A stretch of DNA of 64,000 nt from Zymobacter sp047495495 (GTDB taxonomy: Bacteria; Pseudomonadota; Gammaproteobacteria; Pseudomonadales; Halomonadaceae): positions 372,001 through 436,000 of the forward strand of contig NZ_CP179930.1 of the NCBI RefSeq assembly GCF_047495495.1, given 5' to 3'. Made by a program: the position numbers and the translations under genes. A model generated the notes under the pieces. The model saw only the letters and a list, made by a program, of their open reading frames with translations, had not been told where the DNA came from and did not search any database. Shown one piece after another: positions 59,916 to 64,000 of this stretch. Numbering within the stretch: the stretch's first letter is position 1; each line of letters starts with the position of its first letter.

Positions 59916-60535
59916 AGGGAGCAGTGACGGTCTTCTCACCCTGGGTGAATCTTGAAAGGGATGTCGCGCAGGGCGAGTCCGAGGCGGGGGGAATGCTGCT
60001 GCGTACCCTTGTGGCACTGGGATTGGGGGCCATACTGCTGTCGGCCGCTGCGCAGGTGACTCTGATACTGTGGCACTACTCGGCAGCGATAGCCGCAGTC
60101 GAGCAGGCCGAACAGCGGGCTGTGAGTGTGGCCGCTGAGCTGACGCAGGCGCTCGCTACGTCCAGTGCGCTTCCCGATGCGGTGCACTGGACGGTGGGGA
60201 GTGATGAGGCGTCGGCCTTGGTGGTCCTGTCTTTTGTGACCGGCACTACGGACGACTACCGTTGGCATGCGGATGGTCGCCTTACCGTGCAGCATGCAGG
60301 GTTGCGCAACAGTGAGCGTCTCGCCAATGGGCTTACGCAGATGGCATGGCAGCCTGATGCTGCCGGTCAGGGCGGTTGGCTGCACGTCGAGGCTGCAAGC
60401 GATAGTCAGCCTTTTCGGCTGGAGAATCATTATCGTACGGGCTGCCATGCGGCGCTGGCCCAGGCCTGTTATGCACTTGATCGCTACGTGGCACGCCCTG
60501 CCTTGGCCGACGGGCTGGGGGAGGCATCGCTATGA
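59912..60535 (+). CDS. Minor pilin, PilW-like (degenerate prepilin site)
   Basis: This 207-residue protein has an unusual 27-residue leader before EAGG-MLLRTLVALGLGAILLS. The expected Glu5 is replaced by Arg. The hydrophobic helix is followed by an Ala-rich amphipathic segment and a beta-rich body with two cysteines near its end, the PilW plan. It overlaps neighbours by 4 bases on both sides. Function in pilus priming is inferred from gene order. Confidence 0.6.
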   Translation: MKGAVTVFSPWVNLERDVAQGESEAGGMLLRTLVALGLGAILLSAAAQVTLILWHYSAAIAAVEQAEQRAVSVAAELTQALATSSALPDAVHWTVGSDEASALVVLSFVTGTTDDYRWHADGRLTVQHAGLRNSERLANGLTQMAWQPDAAGQGGWLHVEAASDSQPFRLENHYRTGCHAALAQACYALDRYVARPALADGLGEASL

Positions 60536-61035
60536 CGAGGTATGTGGCTCTGAGTGATGCCCGTCGTGAAAGTGGCTCCGTGCTGCTCGCTGTGGTCGGG
60601 TTGATGGCGGCGCTGATGCTGATGGTGCTGTGTGCCAGCGAAGATATTTTGGATGGCCTGCGGTTGGTGCAGGACCGTCAGCGGGTCGTGCAAGAACAGG
60701 TTGCGCTGGAAAACGAGTGGCAGTGCCTATGGTGGCACTGGCAGCAAAACACGTTGAGTTTTCCACAGCCAGTGGCTGCCTGCGGGGTAAGTGCTCTGTC
60801 GGTAGCGGGGCTTGAATCAGTAACGTGGGTCGAACCTTCGCCGCCGTGTCTGGCGGCAGAGGGAGAACGATGTACGGGAGCGTGGATCACGCTGCGTCAT
60901 GCGCATGCCGATGACTGCCGTCTACTGCGGCAGTTCGTGCTTCGGCGCGAACGGTTCGAGCATGACCGAGTGGTCGACGCCAAGCTGTGGCGGGGTCAGC
61001 GACGTTGGCAGTCCTGCTCGCTGGCGTCTTCATAA
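60532..61035 (+). CDS. Minor pilin, PilX-like
   Basis: 167 residues with the N-terminal RRESG-SVLLAVVGLMAALMLMVL, a prepilin-like Gly then a hydrophobic helix, as in PilX, with no Glu5. The remainder has several cysteines. It is the last gene of the three-gene pilin operon. Its last 40 bases overlap the 3' end of a convergent FimT-like gene. No pilY1 or pilE follows. Confidence 0.6.
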   Translation: MTRYVALSDARRESGSVLLAVVGLMAALMLMVLCASEDILDGLRLVQDRQRVVQEQVALENEWQCLWWHWQQNTLSFPQPVAACGVSALSVAGLESVTWVEPSPPCLAAEGERCTGAWITLRHAHADDCRLLRQFVLRRERFEHDRVVDAKLWRGQRRWQSCSLASS

Positions 61036-61517
61036 CGCGCAGAGCCGACCCGGTTGAAGACGATGCGACGCCCCCTGCCGGACGCAGTGCACAGCACGAA
61101 CGTAGCGGTCAGCGCACTATCGAAGGCACGGGGCATGAAAAACAGTCGGTGGGCAGGGCCGGTAACGGCAATGCCGGTGGGCCAGTAGCGAGTAAGCAGC
61201 GGTGCACTGCGCGGGCTAGTGCGCAGCGTGATGCCTTGTTGCCAGTCGCTGAAGCCTTCAGGTTGCTGACTGTCCGAAAGCACAAGAGGTGTTCCGCGCA
61301 GGCGGGCATGTGCTCGGCCTTGCTGCATCAGCGTTGTCAGCTGACGCTCGGCAGCGTTGAGCTGAGCCGCTTCCCTGTGGTGGGAATAGGCTGTTACCCC
61401 GATAAAGGCCGTGGCGCTGATAAGGGCCATGGCGAGCAGAACGGACAACAGCGTATACCCTTGGTCATCAGCCCAAGGCGCACACGGTGAGACATACGGT
61501 AGCGGTCGAAACGGCAT
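60996..61517 (-). CDS. FimT/GspH-family pseudopilin
   Basis: This 173-residue protein has the prepilin site DQG-YTLLSVLLAMALISATAF; Glu5 is replaced by Ser. A GspH-like body follows: NAAERQLTTLMQQGRAHARLRGTPLVL, a GITL strand and a C-terminal Cys pair region (VLCTASGRGRRIVFN...EQDC). It is encoded opposite to the other minor pilins and overlaps the pilX-like gene tail to tail. Likely a minor pilin (FimT or FimU) of the type IV pilus. Confidence 0.75.
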   Translation of the reverse strand: MPFRPLPYVSPCAPWADDQGYTLLSVLLAMALISATAFIGVTAYSHHREAAQLNAAERQLTTLMQQGRAHARLRGTPLVLSDSQQPEGFSDWQQGITLRTSPRSAPLLTRYWPTGIAVTGPAHRLFFMPRAFDSALTATFVLCTASGRGRRIVFNRVGSARYEDASEQDCQRR

Positions 61518-61544
61518 CGCTTGGCTCCATGAGACGAAAGAGGT

Positions 61545-61561
61545 GCAGCCCTCGGGGCTGC
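61545..61561 (-). terminator. Weak hairpin after the PP0621-family gene
   Basis: GCAGCCC / GGGCTGC with a 3-base loop, 56 bases past the stop on the minus strand and followed by a short pyrimidine stretch. Confidence 0.35.
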
Positions 61562-61616
61562 CTCAGAGTCGTCGTCATAAGGCCGGAGGTCTTGAGTCAA
61601 AAGCGTGAAGGGAAGC

Positions 61617-61874
61617 TCAGTCGCGGTGGAGTTGATCCTGCTTGGCATGATCGAGCGAGCAGTAATAGCGCTCTGACCGATTTTGATCTGGGTTGGCGGG
61701 CAGGCGCACGGCCTCGCGATTAGCAATGTGCACACCGCAGAAGGCACAGCGCACCATGCGGATCGGCGCGCGCGTGCCAGCAGCACGGTCGTTGCGCATC
61801 TGATAGCGACGACGCTTGATGAAGATGATGGCCGCACAGATCAGGCCAGCGATCAGGACGTAGCGAAAAGGCAT
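61617..61874 (-). CDS. PP0621-family small membrane protein
   Basis: 85 residues from MPFRYVLIAG (GGAG 8 bases upstream). It has one N-terminal transmembrane segment (YVLIAGLICAAIIFI), a basic linker, and a C-terminal zinc-ribbon-like part (VRCAFCGVHIANREAV ... RYYCSLDH) with three Cys and several His. The family name comes from Pseudomonas putida; its function is not known. In pseudomonads it lies near pilus and two-component genes, which fits the minor pilins here. Confidence 0.75.
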   Translation of the reverse strand: MPFRYVLIAGLICAAIIFIKRRRYQMRNDRAAGTRAPIRMVRCAFCGVHIANREAVRLPANPDQNRSERYYCSLDHAKQDQLHRD

Positions 61875-61892
61875 AAGCAAGGCTCCAACGGG

Positions 61893-61918
61893 GAAAACGG
61901 TGCCCGAGGGGCACCGTT
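61893..61918 (-). terminator. Terminator of bamD
   Basis: AACGGTGCCC / GGGCACCGTT perfect 10-base stem with a GAG loop. On the minus strand it is followed by TTTTCCCC. It lies 35 bases past the bamD stop. Confidence 0.85.
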
Positions 61919-61952
61919 ACCGAGTCTCATGGGCACGCACCGTTCACCGTCT

Positions 61953-62756
61953 TCAATCGTTGAGCGACAGCGTGCCCTTCACATAGCGTGGATGGAAGAT
62001 ACCATCACGCACCTGCGAGTGATCCGGTTTGTTGTGCTCAAGAATGGCCAGTGTTTCCTGCGCTCGGTCCTTGGCACCTAGCCCCATATAGCCTTCGACC
62101 ATCACGGCCAGCGCATCGGGGTTGGCGGAAGTCTGCGGGTAGTGCTCGATTACCCAGCGACCGCGTTCGACAGCGGCAACATAGGCTTTGCGGCGCAGAT
62201 AGAAGTCAGCGGCCTGCAGTTCGTGGCGGGCCAGTACGTTGCGCAGGTAGATGATGCGCTGACGGGCATCCGCGGCATAGGGGCTGCTGGGGAAGCGGCG
62301 AGCCAGCTCGCTGAAGTCGACGTAGGCATCGCGGCTGGAGCCAAGGTCGCGCTTGGAAATATCGATCAGATCAAGGCTTTCCAAGCTGAAACGGCCTGCT
62401 TCCCACGCGGCCAGGCCACGCAGATAATAGGCATAGTCGACCTGAGGATCGTTCGGGTGCAGGCGCACGTAACGGGTTGCCGTCGAACGTACCAGTTCCC
62501 AGCTACCGATCTGGTAGTAGGCGTACATCAGCGCCAGCTGGGTCTGCTGTGCGTGCTGGCCGAACGGGTAACGGCTGTCGAGCGTTTCGAGCTGGGTCAC
62601 CGCGCTGGAGTAGCGGCCGTTGTTCAACGCCTCAATGGCTTGCTGGTAAAGCTGTTGCTCTGGCTGCCGAGCAAGGACTTCCTTGGAAGGGCCGCTGGCG
62701 CATCCTGCCAGCAGTGCGGTGGCCAGGACAATGGCACTCAGTGAAGTGGCACGCAT
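61953..62756 (-). CDS. bamD: Outer membrane assembly lipoprotein BamD
   Basis: BamD is the essential TPR lipoprotein of the BAM complex that inserts outer membrane proteins. Start MRATSLSAIV is 6 bases from AGAGG; an ATG one codon earlier also exists. The 267-residue precursor has the lipobox LLAGC (lipidated Cys19). Five TPR-like units follow (YQQAIEALNNGRYSSAVTQLETL, FGQHAQQTQLALMYAYYQ and so on). It is divergent from rluD, an arrangement conserved across gammaproteobacteria. Confidence 0.95.
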   Translation of the reverse strand: MRATSLSAIVLATALLAGCASGPSKEVLARQPEQQLYQQAIEALNNGRYSSAVTQLETLDSRYPFGQHAQQTQLALMYAYYQIGSWELVRSTATRYVRLHPNDPQVDYAYYLRGLAAWEAGRFSLESLDLIDISKRDLGSSRDAYVDFSELARRFPSSPYAADARQRIIYLRNVLARHELQAADFYLRRKAYVAAVERGRWVIEHYPQTSANPDALAVMVEGYMGLGAKDRAQETLAILEHNKPDHSQVRDGIFHPRYVKGTLSLND

Positions 62757-63042
62757 CATTTTCCTCTTGTCAGGCAAGCCGCGGCATTCCCGCTTCTGGT
62801 AGAATCGCCGCTCTGAATGTGTACGGTGTCATGCGGTCGGGTGCGGAAAGCATCGCGCTCGGTACGTTTCTGCCGGAGGCCTTATATGCCGACCGGTCGG
62901 AAGGCGTCCATGCCACCCGATGGCGTATGATGATACATCTACTATAAAGCACCCCGTGGTGTTATGACACCGCGTTGTCCCCCGGGGTTCTGTCCATCGA
63001 CACCGTATAGTCCTGCACGATAATGCCCCGAGGATATGGCAC

Positions 63043-63999
63043 ATGACCGAGCCCACGGCCGAGATCATCGAACGCGAGGCGCAGCTGACGCGCGAAGAAC
63101 ATGGCATGCGCATGGATCAGGCGGCAGCAGTGCTGTTCTCCGAGTTCTCGCGTGAGCGCCTCAAACAGTGGATTGGCGAAGGGGCTCTGACCCTAGACGG
63201 CAAGACCGTCAAGCCTAAGGTAAAAGTGCTGGTCGGCCAGTGGTTACGCCTGAAGGCGACCCTGCAGGCCGAAGGCGATTGGGTTGCCCAAGATATCCCG
63301 TTGGATGTGGTGTACGAAGATGACAGCGTACTGGTCATCAACAAGCCCGCTGGGCTGGTTGTGCATCCGGCTGCTGGCAATCCCGACGGCACGCTGTTGA
63401 ATGCGCTGCTGCATCACTATCCTGCACAGGAAAACATACCGCGTGCCGGTATCGTCCATCGCCTCGACAAGGATACGACGGGCCTGATGGTGGTGGCGCG
63501 TACGCTGGAAGCGCACCACTCGCTAATTAATCAGCTCAAGGATAAAAGCGTCACGCGTGAGTATGACGCTGTCGTAGTCGGGGTCATGACCGCGGGCGGT
63601 ACTGTCGATGCTCCGCTCGGGCGTCACCCCAAGGATCGCAAGCGGCAGGCGGTGGTGAGCAATGGTAAGCCTGCGGTCACGCACTTCCGCGTGGTCGAGC
63701 GCTTCGCCGGGCACACGCATATCCGTTGCCAGCTTGAGACCGGCCGCACGCACCAAATCCGCGTACACATGTCACATGAAGGCTGGCCGCTGGTGGGTGA
63801 TCCCGTTTATGGCGGGCGCCTGCGCTTTCCGAAAGGCGCATCCGAGACGTTGCGCGATGCGCTGAAAGATTTCAGTCGCCAGGCGCTGCACGCGCGTCGC
63901 CTGCGCTTCGAGCACCCGGTAACGGGAGAGGAAGTGATGTGCCACGCGCCGTTGCCTGACGATATGGTGCAGCTGCTGGATTGCCTGCGCGAAGAATGA
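63043..63999 (+). CDS. rluD: 23S rRNA pseudouridine synthase D
   Basis: RluD makes pseudouridines 1911, 1915 and 1917 in helix 69 of 23S rRNA. The 318 residues have an N-terminal S4 domain (MRMDQAAAVLFSEFSRERLKQWI), the catalytic motif HRLDKDTTGLMVVART with Asp142, and the C-terminal LETGRTHQIRVHMSHEGWPLVGDPVYGG. The stop is one base before the window end, so the gene is complete. The 286 bases shared with bamD upstream must hold both promoters; I could not fix either. Confidence 0.97.
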   Translation: MTEPTAEIIEREAQLTREEHGMRMDQAAAVLFSEFSRERLKQWIGEGALTLDGKTVKPKVKVLVGQWLRLKATLQAEGDWVAQDIPLDVVYEDDSVLVINKPAGLVVHPAAGNPDGTLLNALLHHYPAQENIPRAGIVHRLDKDTTGLMVVARTLEAHHSLINQLKDKSVTREYDAVVVGVMTAGGTVDAPLGRHPKDRKRQAVVSNGKPAVTHFRVVERFAGHTHIRCQLETGRTHQIRVHMSHEGWPLVGDPVYGGRLRFPKGASETLRDALKDFSRQALHARRLRFEHPVTGEEVMCHAPLPDDMVQLLDCLREE

Positions 64000-64000
64000 T

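Overview
The window is about 58% GC bacterial chromosome carrying a gammaproteobacterial housekeeping backbone: fabA-fabB, plsC, rapA, ispB, rplU-rpmA-obgE-proB, rpsT, murJ-ribF-ileS-lspA-ispH, minor pilin genes, bamD and rluD. The block order is the one known from Pseudomonas and Halomonas relatives. The protein set and moderate GC suggest a Halomonadaceae member of the Zymobacter/Carnimonas type. That assignment is inference, not proven by a marker gene such as 16S rRNA.

Left flank (1-16516): envelope and lipid genes (plsC, fabB, fabA), DNA repair (phrB), an SDR epimerase, the RNA polymerase recycling ATPase RapA, a phospholipase D/cardiolipin synthase-like enzyme, a phenolic acid decarboxylase (padC), a secreted phosphorylcholine phosphatase-like HAD enzyme, tRNA-Pro(CGG) and ispB.

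Accessory island (about 16517-46268): ispB and rplU are divergent neighbours in many gammaproteobacteria, but here about 30 kb separates them. The first part is a type VI secretion effector/immunity locus: a DUF4123 adaptor, a small cargo gene apparently frameshifted at a run of six A, and three tandem exported Sel1-like paralogs with a broken IS5-family transposase among them. Much of it (17825-21700) is strongly AT-rich. A secreted phytase-like esterase gene follows. The rest (23088-45786, minus strand) is a type I polyketide cluster. Its gene order closely matches the coronafacic acid operon of Pseudomonas syringae: Cfl-like ligase, ACP (Cfa1), dehydratase (Cfa2), ketosynthase (Cfa3), truncated KS-like protein (Cfa4), acyl ligase (Cfa5), PKS Cfa6 (loading AT-ACP plus KS-AT-DH-ER-KR-ACP), PKS Cfa7 (KS-AT-DH-degenerate ER-KR-ACP-TE), a hotdog thioesterase, and crotonyl-CoA carboxylase/reductase (Cfa8). 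The AT motifs read as monocarboxylic starter, then ethylmalonyl, then malonyl, which is the expected assembly of coronafacic acid. No coronamic acid genes and no cluster regulator are visible, so the predicted product is a coronafacoyl-amino acid conjugate made from a proteinogenic amino acid.

Right flank (46269-64000): ribosomal protein and GTPase operon, proline biosynthesis, rpsT with structured RNA elements upstream, the murJ-ribF-ileS-lspA-ispH block lacking the usual fkpB, a second toxin/immunity-like pair, degenerate minor pilins, a PP0621-family small protein, bamD and divergent rluD. The polyketide cluster, padC and the T6SS-type loci together point to a plant-associated lifestyle with interbacterial competition (inference).
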